DNA of 45,454 nucleotides from Candidatus Competibacteraceae bacterium (GTDB lineage Bacteria > Pseudomonadota > Gammaproteobacteria > Competibacterales > Competibacteraceae), in NCBI GenBank assembly GCA_016790045.1, contig JAEUPW010000112.1, positions 1 to 45,454 of the forward strand, read 5' to 3'. The position numbers were made by a program, and so were the translations under genes. The notes below the pieces were generated by a model. That model ran no database searches. It had not been told where the DNA came from and saw only the letters and a program-made list of their open reading frames with translations. Shown piece after piece: positions 7,827 through 16,981 of this stretch (the first letter of the stretch is position 1; the number at the start of each line of letters is the position of its first letter).

Positions 7827-10800
7827 ATGAGCGCCGCCACGGGTCTCGGCCTTTCCGGGACCATCGCCCAAAAATTTCTGCTGAGCGAAATCACCCCGCT
7901 TTTGGCGCTGGTGGGTTTGCTGATGGGGGTGTTCGCGGTATTGGTGACACCGCGCGAGGAAGAGCCGCAGATCAACGTCACCTTCGCCAACGTGTTCGTC
8001 GCCTTTCCCGGCGCGACCGCGCGCGAGGTCGAGCGGCTGGTCAGCGGGCCCGCCGAGCAGATGCTGGCGGAAATCGAGGGCGTGGAGCACGTCTATTCGG
8101 TGTCGCGGCCCGGCATGGCGGTGCTGACCGTGCAATTCAAGGTCGGCCAACCGCGCACCGACGCCATCGTCCGCCTGTACAACAAACTCTATTCCAACGC
8201 CGACTGGCTGCCGGCCAACCTCGGCGTCGGCCAGCCCATCGTCAAGCCCAAGGGCATCGACGACGTGCCGATTCTCGGCTTGACGCTGTGGACGGACGAC
8301 CCGCAACGCGGCGCGGACGATCTGGCCCGCGTCGCCCACACTTTGGAAACCGAATTGAAACGGGTGGCCGGCACCCGCGATCTTTACACCATCGGCGCGC
8401 CCGACCGGGTGGTGCGGGTGCAATTCGATCCCGCCCGCTTGGCCGGTCACGGCTTGGCCTTGGCCGATCTGCGCCGCTCGCTGCAAGCGGCCAACGCCTC
8501 GGCTGACGCCGGCGCGCTGGTCGGCGGCAACCGCGAGATTCCGGTGCAAGCCGGCAGCTTTCTGGTCGATGCGGCGGACATCGGCGGCTTGGTGGTGGGC
8601 CTGCATCAGGGTGCGCCGGTTTATCTGGCCGATGTCGCCGAGGTCGAGCTGGGGCCGGAAGTCCCGGAGCGTTACGTCTGGCTCGGGACCGGGCCGGCGG
8701 CCGCCGCCAGCGGCATCGCGCTCAAGGGCGAATTTCCCGCCGTGACCTTGGCCGTGGCCAAAAAGCCCGGCGAGAACGCGGTCGCCATCGCCGAGCAGTT
8801 GCTGGCGCGGGTCGAGCAACTCAAAGGGGCGTTCATCCCCGAAGGGGTCCAGGTCACCGTGACCCGCAACTACGGCGTCACCGCCAACGACAAGGCGATG
8901 ACCCTGATCAGCAAGCTGATCTTCGCCACCGCGCTGGTGATCGGCTTGGTGTGGCTGGCGCTAGGCTGGCGCGAGGCGCTCATCGTCGGCGCGGCGGTGA
9001 TTTTGACGCTCACCATCACCCTGTTCGCCTCTTGGGCCTGGGGTTTCACCCTCAACCGGGTATCGCTGTTCGCGCTGATCTTTTCCATCGGCATTTTGGT
9101 GGACGACGCCATCGTGGTGGTGGAAAACATCCACCGCCACATCCATTTGGGCGGTCACACGCTGGTCGAGGCGATCCCGCGAGCGGTGGACGAGGTGGGC
9201 GGGCCGACCATCCTGGCGACTTTCACCGTCATCGCCGCGCTGTTGCCGATGGCGTTCGTCTCCGGGTTGATGGGGCCGTACATGAGCCCGATCCCGATCA
9301 ACTCCAGCATGGGCATGCTGATTTCGCTGGCGGTGGCGTTCGCGTTCACGCCGTGGCTGACTTATAAGGTGCTGCGGCGGGCGGTGGAGAAACGCGCCGC
9401 CCATCCCGCCGGACCGGCCCTCGCCATGAACGCGGTGGCGGATGCCCCGGCCGAGCCGGAAGATTTCGCCCATCGCCTGTTCCGCCGCGCGGTCGGGCCA
9501 TTTTTGCGGGGGCGTCAGGGCCGGCCGCTGCGCTGGCTGCTCGGCCTCGGCGTGCTGGCCCTGATCGGCGTTTCGATCAGCCTGGCGTATTTTCAACTGG
9601 TCGTGTTGAAAATGCTGCCGTTTGACAACAAGTCGGAATTCCAGGTGATCGTCGATCTGCCGGAAGGCACCACCCTGGAACAGACCGCCCAAGTGCTGGG
9701 CGAGCTGGGCCGAGAGCTGAGCAAAGTCGAGGAAGTGACCGACTATCAAGCCTATGCCGGCACCGCCGCCCCGATCAATTTCAACGGCCTGGTCCGGCAG
9801 TATTATCTGCGATCCGGGGCCAACGTCGGCGATTTGCAGGTCAATCTGGTCGACAAGAAACACCGCAACCGCAAGAGCCACGAAATCGCCCTGGCGGTGC
9901 GCGGGCCGCTGCGGGAGATCGGCAACCGCCACGGGGCCAACGTCAAGGTGGTCGAAGTGCCGCCCGGCCCGCCGGTGATGGCCCCGCTGGTGGCGGAAGT
10001 CTACGGACTGGATTATCCCGGCCAGATCGCCGCCGCCCGCGAGGTGCGCGCGCTGTTCGAGGCGACCCCGGACATCGTGGACGTGGACGATACGGTCGAA
10101 GCGCCGTCCGAGCGGTTGATCGTCCACGTCGACCGCGCCAAGGCCGCCTTGCTCGGCGTCTCGCAGCAGGCCATCGCCGCCGACCTCGGCACCGCTTTAC
10201 GCGGCGAGGACGTCAGCTACCTGCACTCCGAAAGTTCCAAATATCCCATTCCGCTGCGGCTGCGGCTGCCGGTGGCCGATCAAGCCGCCGCGGCCTCGGT
10301 TTTGGCCTTAAAAACCCGCAGTCAGGGCGGCGGCCTGGTGCCGCTGTCGGAGGTGGTCGAAATCGAGCGCGCGCAACGCGAAAACGCGATCTATCACAAG
10401 GATTTGTTGCCGGTGGTGTTCGTGTTCGGCGACATGGCCGGCAAGCTGGACAGCCCGCTTTACGGCATGTTCGAAATCTTCGGCGCTCTGAAGGATCGGG
10501 TGATCGGCGGCGGCCCGCTGGAGCAATTCTTCATCCGCCAGCCGGACGCGCCCTACGGCTACAGCCTGAAATGGGACGGCGAATGGCAGATCACTTATGA
10601 GACCTTCCGCGACATGGGCATCGCCTACGGCGTGGGGATGATTCTGATTTATCTGCTGGTGGTGGCGCAGTTTCGCTCGTATCTCATCCCGCTGATCATC
10701 ATGGCCCCGATCCCGCTGACCATCATCGGGGTGATGCCGGGCCACGCGCTGCTGGGCGCGCAATTCACCGCGACTTCGATGATCGGCATGATCGCCCTGG

Positions 10801-11099
10801 CGGGCATCATCGTCCGCAATTCGATCCTGCTGGTGGATTTCATCAATCTGGAGGTCGCCGCCGGCGTGCCGTTTCAAGAAGCGGTGATCCGCTCCAGCGC
10901 GGTGCGGGCCAAGCCGATCATCCTCACCGCGCTGGCGGCGATGCTCGGCGCGCTGTTCATCCTGGATGACCCGATTTTCCGGGGTCTGGCGATCTCGCTG
11001 ATTTTCGGGATCCTGGTCTCGACCTTGCTGACGCTGGTGTTTATCCCGGTGCTGTATTACGCGGCGTTTCGCAAAAAGCTGGACCCGGCAGCGCCGTAA
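7827..11099 (+). CDS. RND efflux transporter permease (AcrB/MdtB-like)
   Basis: At 1090 residues this is a full-length RND pump. It has the expected two repeats of one transmembrane helix, a large periplasmic loop and a helix bundle. The proton-relay Asp pair of transmembrane helix 4 is present in FSIGILVDDAIVVVENIHRH (D426-D427). The second half repeats the pattern with MIGMIALAGIIVRNSILLVDFINLE, and the end RGLAISLIFGILVSTLLTLVFIPVLYY is typical. It exports small hydrophobic or cationic compounds by proton antiport; the substrate cannot be told from sequence. No TolC-type outer-membrane factor is encoded nearby, so the pump must borrow one. Confidence 0.93.
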   Translation: MSAATGLGLSGTIAQKFLLSEITPLLALVGLLMGVFAVLVTPREEEPQINVTFANVFVAFPGATAREVERLVSGPAEQMLAEIEGVEHVYSVSRPGMAVLTVQFKVGQPRTDAIVRLYNKLYSNADWLPANLGVGQPIVKPKGIDDVPILGLTLWTDDPQRGADDLARVAHTLETELKRVAGTRDLYTIGAPDRVVRVQFDPARLAGHGLALADLRRSLQAANASADAGALVGGNREIPVQAGSFLVDAADIGGLVVGLHQGAPVYLADVAEVELGPEVPERYVWLGTGPAAAASGIALKGEFPAVTLAVAKKPGENAVAIAEQLLARVEQLKGAFIPEGVQVTVTRNYGVTANDKAMTLISKLIFATALVIGLVWLALGWREALIVGAAVILTLTITLFASWAWGFTLNRVSLFALIFSIGILVDDAIVVVENIHRHIHLGGHTLVEAIPRAVDEVGGPTILATFTVIAALLPMAFVSGLMGPYMSPIPINSSMGMLISLAVAFAFTPWLTYKVLRRAVEKRAAHPAGPALAMNAVADAPAEPEDFAHRLFRRAVGPFLRGRQGRPLRWLLGLGVLALIGVSISLAYFQLVVLKMLPFDNKSEFQVIVDLPEGTTLEQTAQVLGELGRELSKVEEVTDYQAYAGTAAPINFNGLVRQYYLRSGANVGDLQVNLVDKKHRNRKSHEIALAVRGPLREIGNRHGANVKVVEVPPGPPVMAPLVAEVYGLDYPGQIAAAREVRALFEATPDIVDVDDTVEAPSERLIVHVDRAKAALLGVSQQAIAADLGTALRGEDVSYLHSESSKYPIPLRLRLPVADQAAAASVLALKTRSQGGGLVPLSEVVEIERAQRENAIYHKDLLPVVFVFGDMAGKLDSPLYGMFEIFGALKDRVIGGGPLEQFFIRQPDAPYGYSLKWDGEWQITYETFRDMGIAYGVGMILIYLLVVAQFRSYLIPLIIMAPIPLTIIGVMPGHALLGAQFTATSMIGMIALAGIIVRNSILLVDFINLEVAAGVPFQEAVIRSSAVRAKPIILTALAAMLGALFILDDPIFRGLAISLIFGILVSTLLTLVFIPVLYYAAFRKKLDPAAP

Positions 11100-11370
11100 A
11101 TTTTGATGCGGGTCGCACCGGCTCGCCGCAAGCGGTTTTTTCCGGCAACCGTCGCCACTTTTTCGGGCAAGCCTTCTAAAAATATTATCTTTTTCAACGG
11201 CATCCGGCGCCCCGGATAAAGCCTTAAGCTATGCCCCAATCTTGGGCTACAATTCACCGTTCAAGAATCCTCAGTCTTCCCGCGCCAGTCGATCCGCTGG
11301 GTCGAGCTTGGCGTTATTTGCTCGCAGCGAATTGATCGATATATAAAATCCAGAAACAAGAGAGCGACGT
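11100..11370. other. Intergenic region between the RND pump and the AAA ATPase gene
   Basis: These 271 bases hold no gene that I can support. TACAAT at 11248-11253 is a possible -10 box for the downstream gene, and an AT-rich stretch (GATATATAAAATCC, around 11339) lies closer to its start. No convincing terminator follows the pump gene. Confidence 0.4.
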
Positions 11371-13371
11371 ATGAGCGACCAGGCCGGTGACCGACAAGCT
11401 GATGGCCAACCCGAGATTGAAGATCACAGTAGATCGGTGAACGCGAACGACGCGGAATTCTTTTTTTTGAATCACGCTTATCTGAATGCTTATATCCAAC
11501 TGTTGAAAAGTGTCCGCCAGCACGGCGGACTTTTTTTGCTCACCGGAGAACCGGGGGTCGGCAAGACGTTTTTGTTGCGCAAACTGGAAAGCGCGGCGCC
11601 CGATAACATCAAATTCATCAGCCTGTTTTCGGGCGATCCGGATTACGAGCAGCTCATCAAGACCCTGTGCGACCGCGTGGGCATCAACGAAATCGAGCCT
11701 TACCGGCCCACCGATAACGCGGCGCTGAGGGCGTATGTCAAACAGGAAGACGCCGAGCAACGCAGCAGCGTGGTGCTGCTGATCGATAACGCGCACAAAC
11801 TGGGCGAGCGCGGGCTGGCCCATCTCATCGCGCTGTTCGATTGGACGCTGCCGGACCCGCGATCGCCCCGGATCGTGCTGGGCGGCGCGCCGGAGCTGGA
11901 AGCCACGGTCGACCGGATCGGGGCCGACCAGATGATCGCGGCCCGGCGTCTGCACGTCCGGCTGGAGCCGCTCGCCGAAAACGATGTCGCCGCCTATATC
12001 GCCCGGCAGTTGAACACCGGTGCGACGCCGGAGATGAACCCGCTGTTTTCCCGGTGGGCCATTCAAAAGATCACGCGCTTGACCGGCGGCGTACCCGATC
12101 TGATCAACACCCTCTGCAAGCGCGCTTTGGCGATTACTCGGGGCAAGGGCAAAACCACGGTTTCGATGCTGTCGATCGATCAGGCCGCGAAAGAGATGAT
12201 GCTGGAGGCCGAGGAGAACAGCGCGGATGGCGTGACCTTGATCCCTTGGGCCAAGCATTACGCGCCCGATTCCCCCCAGCCGGCAGACGCGAACGCGGTC
12301 GGGCCGGCCGAGCCCGAGCGCGCGCTGATCGGCGAGGAGCCCGACGCGATCGTCGGCGCCGCGCCACCCGCCGTCGGCGCCGCGCCATCGGCTGAAACCA
12401 TCGCGGCCAAGCGGCGCGAAAAAAGCAAAGGTTTTGCGTTGGACAACGCCGACGATTATCCGGTCACGATGGTGTCCTTCGCCAAACCGGACCCGGAAGA
12501 CACGCGAGCGACCGCTTATTCGCTGGCGCCCGTCAATCAGGAGCTTTATCGGCGCCACGAAAACGCCGGCTATCAGATGCTCGACCGTTTGATGGAAGAC
12601 GATCTGTTGGCCAACGCGACCATCAGCATGCAATGGGACGAGCGCTACGCCCAACAAAATCCGCCAAAAACCTTTTCCTCGCCGACGGTGCAGTTCATCG
12701 CCTTGATTTTGGTGTCCATCCTGGCGGGCATCGCCGGCGGGATCGGCAGCTATTATCTGTTCGACAGCAAGCCGGTTCAGATTTCGGTGGTCGCGCCGGC
12801 GGGAACGGCGTTGGCCCTCGACGCCAAGCCGGCGGTCGAAACGGGCGGCGCGGCGTTGGCCCGGCCGGCCGAGCCGGTGCAGTCGCGCCCGGCGGCGGCA
12901 ACCGGAGCGGAACAAGGCGAGCGCGCCGCCAGCGCGCCGCCGGCGAAAACCGCGACAAGCGCGACGGCCGTGGCCCAGTCTTCGGGCGCGACCGCGGTGG
13001 CGGCGAAAAGCCCATTGCCGCCGGCGACCGCGCCGGCGCTGGTCGCCACCCCGCTGATGGCCTCTTATATGAGCAAGGGCGACGCTTTCATGGCCCGTGG
13101 CGACGTCGCGTCGGCGCGCTCCTTCTATCTGGAGGCGGCCAACATCGGGTTGCCCGCCGCCATGGCGGCGGTCGGGAAAACCTACGATCCGATCGTGTTG
13201 AGCGGCTTGCAGGTCAAGGGGTTTTCCCCCGATCCGGTCAAGGCGATCGAGTGGTACAGCAAGGCGGAGCGAGCGGGCAGCGCGGAGAGCGCGGCCTCCC
13301 TGGACGCGATCAGGCAGTTGATGGCGGACGGCTCGTATCCGGCGCGGGCGAGCGCCGCCGCCGATCGCTGA
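11371..13371 (+). CDS. Membrane-anchored ExeA/GspA-like AAA ATPase with C-terminal Sel1/TPR-like repeats
   Basis: The 666-residue protein has three parts. Residues 30-280 form an AAA ATPase of the ExeA/GspA (AAA_22-like) type, with Walker A GEPGVGKT (59-66), Walker B VVLLIDNAHKL (134-144) and the sensor region LTGGVPDLINTLCKRAL. A charged linker (285-435) leads to one membrane helix at about 441-463. The rest, presumably periplasmic, is an Ala/Pro-rich spacer (470-560) and a Sel1/TPR-like segment (565-655: KGDAFMARGDVASARSFYLEAA, then VKAIEWYSKAERAGSAES). ExeA proteins couple cytoplasmic ATP use to peptidoglycan remodelling for type II secretion; here the usual peptidoglycan-binding domain is replaced by the repeat domain. 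No secretion genes adjoin it, so the role is unknown. It converges on the TAXI gene with a three-base gap. Confidence 0.75.
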   Translation: MSDQAGDRQADGQPEIEDHSRSVNANDAEFFFLNHAYLNAYIQLLKSVRQHGGLFLLTGEPGVGKTFLLRKLESAAPDNIKFISLFSGDPDYEQLIKTLCDRVGINEIEPYRPTDNAALRAYVKQEDAEQRSSVVLLIDNAHKLGERGLAHLIALFDWTLPDPRSPRIVLGGAPELEATVDRIGADQMIAARRLHVRLEPLAENDVAAYIARQLNTGATPEMNPLFSRWAIQKITRLTGGVPDLINTLCKRALAITRGKGKTTVSMLSIDQAAKEMMLEAEENSADGVTLIPWAKHYAPDSPQPADANAVGPAEPERALIGEEPDAIVGAAPPAVGAAPSAETIAAKRREKSKGFALDNADDYPVTMVSFAKPDPEDTRATAYSLAPVNQELYRRHENAGYQMLDRLMEDDLLANATISMQWDERYAQQNPPKTFSSPTVQFIALILVSILAGIAGGIGSYYLFDSKPVQISVVAPAGTALALDAKPAVETGGAALARPAEPVQSRPAAATGAEQGERAASAPPAKTATSATAVAQSSGATAVAAKSPLPPATAPALVATPLMASYMSKGDAFMARGDVASARSFYLEAANIGLPAAMAAVGKTYDPIVLSGLQVKGFSPDPVKAIEWYSKAERAGSAESAASLDAIRQLMADGSYPARASAAADR

Positions 13372-13374
13372 GGG

Positions 13375-14361
13375 CTACCGGGGCCGCTTTTGCAGCCATT
13401 CCTCGGCCGCCGGAAAGCGCGTCCAGCCGGGCAGCGTGGCCGACAAGTTCACCTCCCGCCATTTGGGGTGGCGGGCCGGTTGGCGGAATGCTTCGAAATG
13501 CCGAAAGAATGCGTCGGTGAAGCGCGCGACTTTGCGGTACCGCTGCGAGTCGGTTTTCCAGTGATAGGCGGCCAACACGGCGCCGACCGCGATGGTCTTG
13601 ATGTCTCGATCGGCGGGGATCAGGGCCGGATAGTCCTGGGCGTTCAGGGTGGCGGGCAGATAGGTTTCCATCAGGTCGGGCGTGTACTGGATGGGCAAGA
13701 AATGCAAGGGCTCGGCGGTCGCGATTTTCTCGAACAAAGGCGTGGGTTTTCCCGCCACGTAGGCCAGCGCGCTGATTTCGCCGTCTTTCAGTTTTTGCAA
13801 AGCGGTCGCTTGGTCGAAATAGGTGGGCTCGACCGCGATGTTGAGCGTCTCGAACAGCAGGGTCGCCGTGAGCGCCGTGCCGCTGCCCGCGACATCGAAG
13901 TTCACTTTCTTGCCGGCCAGATCCGTCAGGGTTTCGGCCTTGGCAGTCGCCAGCAGATGGAATTCCTCATTGTACAGCTTGGTGATATAGCGGATTTTGT
14001 CTTCGATCTCCCGGCCGCCGTCCTGGCGCTTCACGTATTCCAAAACATCGGATTGGACGATGGCCATATCGACCCCCTTGAGATAAAGCAGGTCGTTGAT
14101 ATTTTGCGCCGAACCCTTGCCGACCATGGCCGCGATGCGCAGCGCGGGCCCATCGAGCACGGACGCCATATCCGCCGCGACGCGGATGTAGGTGCCGCTC
14201 GCGCCGCCCGCGATGATGCCGAGCACGCTTCTCTCGGCAGACGGGCGGCGGGTCAGGTCCTTCAAAGTATCCTCCCGAGGGTTCGGCGCTGCGCCAAATG
14301 CCACGGAAGCCAGCAGCAATAACCCCCACCCGAAGCCACGGGTCACTCGTTTCTCGTTCAT
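13375..14361 (-). CDS. TAXI-family TRAP-type solute-binding protein (orphan)
   Basis: This 328-residue secreted protein has a signal peptide (GFGWGLLLLASVAFGAAP, residues 11-28). The TAXI-family opening IIAGGASGTYIRVAADMA follows, then VGKGSAQNINDLL, VDMAIVQSDVLEYVK and the conserved VNFDVAGSGTALTA. TAXI proteins are periplasmic ligand-binding proteins that normally feed TRAP membrane permeases. No DctQ/DctM-like permease is encoded in this window, so it may act as a sensor or use a permease elsewhere. It lies 19 bases downstream of bpt on the same strand and probably ends that operon. The family call is firm; the ligand is unknown. Confidence 0.85.
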   Translation of the reverse strand: MNEKRVTRGFGWGLLLLASVAFGAAPNPREDTLKDLTRRPSAERSVLGIIAGGASGTYIRVAADMASVLDGPALRIAAMVGKGSAQNINDLLYLKGVDMAIVQSDVLEYVKRQDGGREIEDKIRYITKLYNEEFHLLATAKAETLTDLAGKKVNFDVAGSGTALTATLLFETLNIAVEPTYFDQATALQKLKDGEISALAYVAGKPTPLFEKIATAEPLHFLPIQYTPDLMETYLPATLNAQDYPALIPADRDIKTIAVGAVLAAYHWKTDSQRYRKVARFTDAFFRHFEAFRQPARHPKWREVNLSATLPGWTRFPAAEEWLQKRPR

Positions 14362-14380
14362 TCTCGCGATCCGACACTGG

Positions 14381-15106
14381 TTAAAAATCCAATTTTATCC
14401 ATCCCCAGCGCTCGGCGACGAAGATTTCGTGGGGTTTGAACCGGGTTTTATAAGCCATCTTGTCGCACTGCTCGACCCAATAGCCCAGATAAAGCCACTG
14501 CAAGCCCAGGCGCCGCGCCTCGGCGACCTGCCAGAGGATAGCGTAAGTGCCGAGCCCTCGCGCCTTTTCTTCGGGGTCGAAGAAGGTGTAAACGGCGGAC
14601 AGGCCGTTGTCCAGGCGATCCATCACCGCGACCGCCACCAGCGCCCGATCCCGGCGAAATTCGCCCAAGCCGGTCGGGCTCCAGCGGGAGGTGATGAAAG
14701 ACCAATAGTTTTCGGGGTTGTCGGGATCCATGCCGCCGCTGGCGTGGCGGGTTTTGAGATAGCGGCCGAACAGTTCAAAATGCTCCTGCTTGAATTCCGC
14801 GTCGATCACCCGAACGGTCAGATCCCGGTTTCGGTTCCAGATCCGCCGTTGCGCCCGGTTGGGCCGGAAGCGCTCCACCGGAATCCGCAGGGACCGGCAC
14901 GCCATGCAGCCCCGGCAGTGCGGCCTGTAGACGTGATCGCCGCTGCGCCGGAAGCCCAGTTCCGCCAGTTGGGTGTACAGCCGCCCGTCGGTCGCGCCCG
15001 GATCGGCGACCAGGTTGCGCGCTTGCCGGCCCGGCAGGTAGCTGCACGGGTAGTCGGTGGTCAGAAACATCTGCAAGTCGTACAGGGAACTGCGGGGGTT
15101 ATTCAT
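14381..15106 (-). CDS. bpt: Aspartate/glutamate leucyltransferase (Bpt-type arginyl-tRNA-protein transferase family)
   Basis: Bpt moves leucine from Leu-tRNA to N-terminal Asp or Glu of proteins, marking them for ClpS/ClpAP degradation. The 241 residues match the bacterial ATE/Bpt family: FLTTDYPCSYLPGRQARNLV at the start, the Cys-rich HCRGCMACRSLRIPVERF, the acceptor region GGMDPDN, and the C-terminal block LGLQWLYLGYWVEQCDKMAYK. The frame is open well upstream, but ATG 15106 overlaps the aat stop (ATGA) and matches the family N-terminus. Coupling with aat is typical of Gammaproteobacteria. The leucyl rather than arginyl specificity is inferred from bacterial family membership. Confidence 0.93.
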   Translation of the reverse strand: MNNPRSSLYDLQMFLTTDYPCSYLPGRQARNLVADPGATDGRLYTQLAELGFRRSGDHVYRPHCRGCMACRSLRIPVERFRPNRAQRRIWNRNRDLTVRVIDAEFKQEHFELFGRYLKTRHASGGMDPDNPENYWSFITSRWSPTGLGEFRRDRALVAVAVMDRLDNGLSAVYTFFDPEEKARGLGTYAILWQVAEARRLGLQWLYLGYWVEQCDKMAYKTRFKPHEIFVAERWGWIKLDF

Positions 15107-15834
15107 GCGGGCGACACCGGCGCGGCGGCCAGCAAGTCGCCATCGAGCCGCCAGGGCCCGGCCCGGCCCGGCAGCGCGCAATAGCGTTGCAGCAATTCGA
15201 GAAACACGTCGCGCGCGATGTCGACCGCGCCCATGCGGGCGAGATGCTCGGTGCGGACCTGGCAGTCGATCAGGGCGAAATCCCAGCGGCGCAACTGGGC
15301 GGCGAGCGCCACCAGCGCGACTTTGGAAGCGTCGCTCAAGAAGCTGAACATGGATTCGCCGTAAAACACCCGACCGACCGCCACCCCGTACAAGCCGCCC
15401 GCCAATTGGCCCGCGTGCCGGACTTCGAGGGAATGGGCGTGGCCGAGGCGGTGCAGGCGGCAATAGGCGCGGTGCATTTCCGGGGTGATCCAGGTGCCTC
15501 GATCGGTGCTCCGAGGCGCCGCGCACGCCGCCATGACCGCGGCGAAATCGGTGTCGGCGCTGACCTCGAAAGCGCCCTTGCGCAAAGTTTTGCGCAGGCT
15601 GCGCGAGAGGTTGATCCGCTCGGGAAACAGCACCAGACGCGGGTCCGGCGACCACCACAAAATCGGTTGGCCGGGCGAGTACCACGGAAAAATCCCGAGC
15701 CGGTAGGCCCGCAACAGCCGGCGCGGGCTCAGGCAGCCGCCGGCCGCCAGCAACCCCTGCGGATCGCGCAGCGCGCGGTCGGGATGGGGGAACGGCTGGC
15801 TGTCGTCACGCGGGTCCAGCCACGGCAGTCGCAT
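15103..15834 (-). CDS. aat: Leucyl/phenylalanyl-tRNA--protein transferase
   Basis: Aat transfers Leu or Phe from tRNA to proteins with N-terminal Arg or Lys, creating destabilising N-degrons read by ClpS. The 243 residues show GLLAAGGCLSPRRLLRAYRLGIFPWY, the signature PILWWSPDPRLVLFPE, TWITPEMHRAYCRLHRLGHAHSLE, and the catalytic-core segment GRVFYGESMFSFLSDASKVAL followed by FALIDCQ. Its start overlaps the preceding FemAB-like gene by 29 bases, and its stop overlaps the bpt start by four, so the three are one transcript. Confidence 0.97.
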   Translation of the reverse strand: MRLPWLDPRDDSQPFPHPDRALRDPQGLLAAGGCLSPRRLLRAYRLGIFPWYSPGQPILWWSPDPRLVLFPERINLSRSLRKTLRKGAFEVSADTDFAAVMAACAAPRSTDRGTWITPEMHRAYCRLHRLGHAHSLEVRHAGQLAGGLYGVAVGRVFYGESMFSFLSDASKVALVALAAQLRRWDFALIDCQVRTEHLARMGAVDIARDVFLELLQRYCALPGRAGPWRLDGDLLAAAPVSPA

Positions 15835-16981
15835 CGAGCGTCACCTCGTCTCGATAAGGCGAATGTTGCAAAAGCGTTCGGGCGTAGTCCCGCACGGCGG
15901 GCGTCTCCCGAGCCAGAAATCCGGCGATGGCCCGGCGCGAGCCGGGATGGGCGATCCAGTGCGCCGAATGGGTCAAGGCCGGCAGGAAGCCGCGGTAGAT
16001 TTTGTGTTCGCCTTGCGCGCCCGGCTCGAAGCGTTGCAGGCCGCGCCGGATGCAATAGTCGAGGCCCTGATAGTAACAAGCTTCGAAATGCAAGCTGTCG
16101 AATTCCGCCTGGCAACCCCAGTGGCGGCCGTAGAGGGTGGTGTCGTCGCGCAGGCTGATCGCGGCGGCGACCGCGCGGCCCTGGCGGCTGGCCAGCACCA
16201 GCACCAGCCTCTCCCGCAAAGCGGCGGCGATGTCGAGAAAAAAGGGGAGGGTCAGGGTGGGAATGCCGCCCAGGCGATCAAAGGTGGAGCGGTAAAATCC
16301 GTGGGCGGCGTGCCACTGCGCTTCGCCGGCTTCGTGGCCGTGCAGGATTTGCAGCTCCAGGCCGGCCTCGCGCACCAGGCGGCGTTCCCGCTGGATGTTC
16401 TTGCGCCGCTTGGCGGTCAGGGTGTCCAGAAAATCCTGAAAATCGCGATAGCCCCGGTTGCGCCAGTGAAATTGGCAGCCCAGCCGCTGGAGAAAGCCGC
16501 GCCGGCCCAACGCCTCCAGTTCCTCGGCGAGCGGAAACAGGCAATGGACCGACGAGAGCCGGTGGCGTCTGGCTTCTTCCAGCGCGAATTCGACGATGGC
16601 CTCGGCGGTTTTCCGGGGTTCCGGCTGATCGGGGGCCAACAGCAACCGGCGACCGGTGGCCGGAGTATAGGGGATGGCGCTCACCAGTTTCGGATAATAA
16701 TCCAGCCCCTGTTGCCGGTAAGCGTGCGCCCAGTTCCAGTCGAAAACGAACTCGCCGTAGGAGTTGAATTTCAGGTAAAGCGGCGCCGCGCCGAGCAGCT
16801 TGCCGCCCTCGTCCCGAACAAGAATGTGCCAGGGCAGCCACCCGGCGTGTCCGCCGACGCACCGGTGGCGCTCCAGGGCCGATAGAAATTCGTGACTGAG
16901 AAACGGGTGGCGATCTGGCGCCAGCGCGTTCCACTCGGGCGCGGGGATGGTTTCCAGACTGTCAAGCCGTTGAATGCGCAT
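15806..16981 (-). CDS. FemAB/GNAT-like N-acyltransferase family protein (COG3146 type)
   Basis: This 391-residue protein belongs to the peptidogalycan/FemAB-like GNAT family often annotated as GNAT N-acetyltransferase (COG3146, formerly DUF482). Recognisable blocks are HPFLSHEFLSALE at 25-37, WLPWHILV, LKFNSYGEFVFDWNWAHAY, YYPKLVSAIPYTPATGRRLL, KRRKNIQRERR, and the C-terminal EACYYQGLDYCIRRGL with GAQGEHKIYRGF. The substrate of this family is unknown. It is the first gene of the transcript with aat and bpt and overlaps aat by 29 bases, so a role near aminoacyl-tRNA-dependent acyl transfer is plausible but unproven. Confidence 0.85.
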   Translation of the reverse strand: MRIQRLDSLETIPAPEWNALAPDRHPFLSHEFLSALERHRCVGGHAGWLPWHILVRDEGGKLLGAAPLYLKFNSYGEFVFDWNWAHAYRQQGLDYYPKLVSAIPYTPATGRRLLLAPDQPEPRKTAEAIVEFALEEARRHRLSSVHCLFPLAEELEALGRRGFLQRLGCQFHWRNRGYRDFQDFLDTLTAKRRKNIQRERRLVREAGLELQILHGHEAGEAQWHAAHGFYRSTFDRLGGIPTLTLPFFLDIAAALRERLVLVLASRQGRAVAAAISLRDDTTLYGRHWGCQAEFDSLHFEACYYQGLDYCIRRGLQRFEPGAQGEHKIYRGFLPALTHSAHWIAHPGSRRAIAGFLARETPAVRDYARTLLQHSPYRDEVTLDATAVAGPA

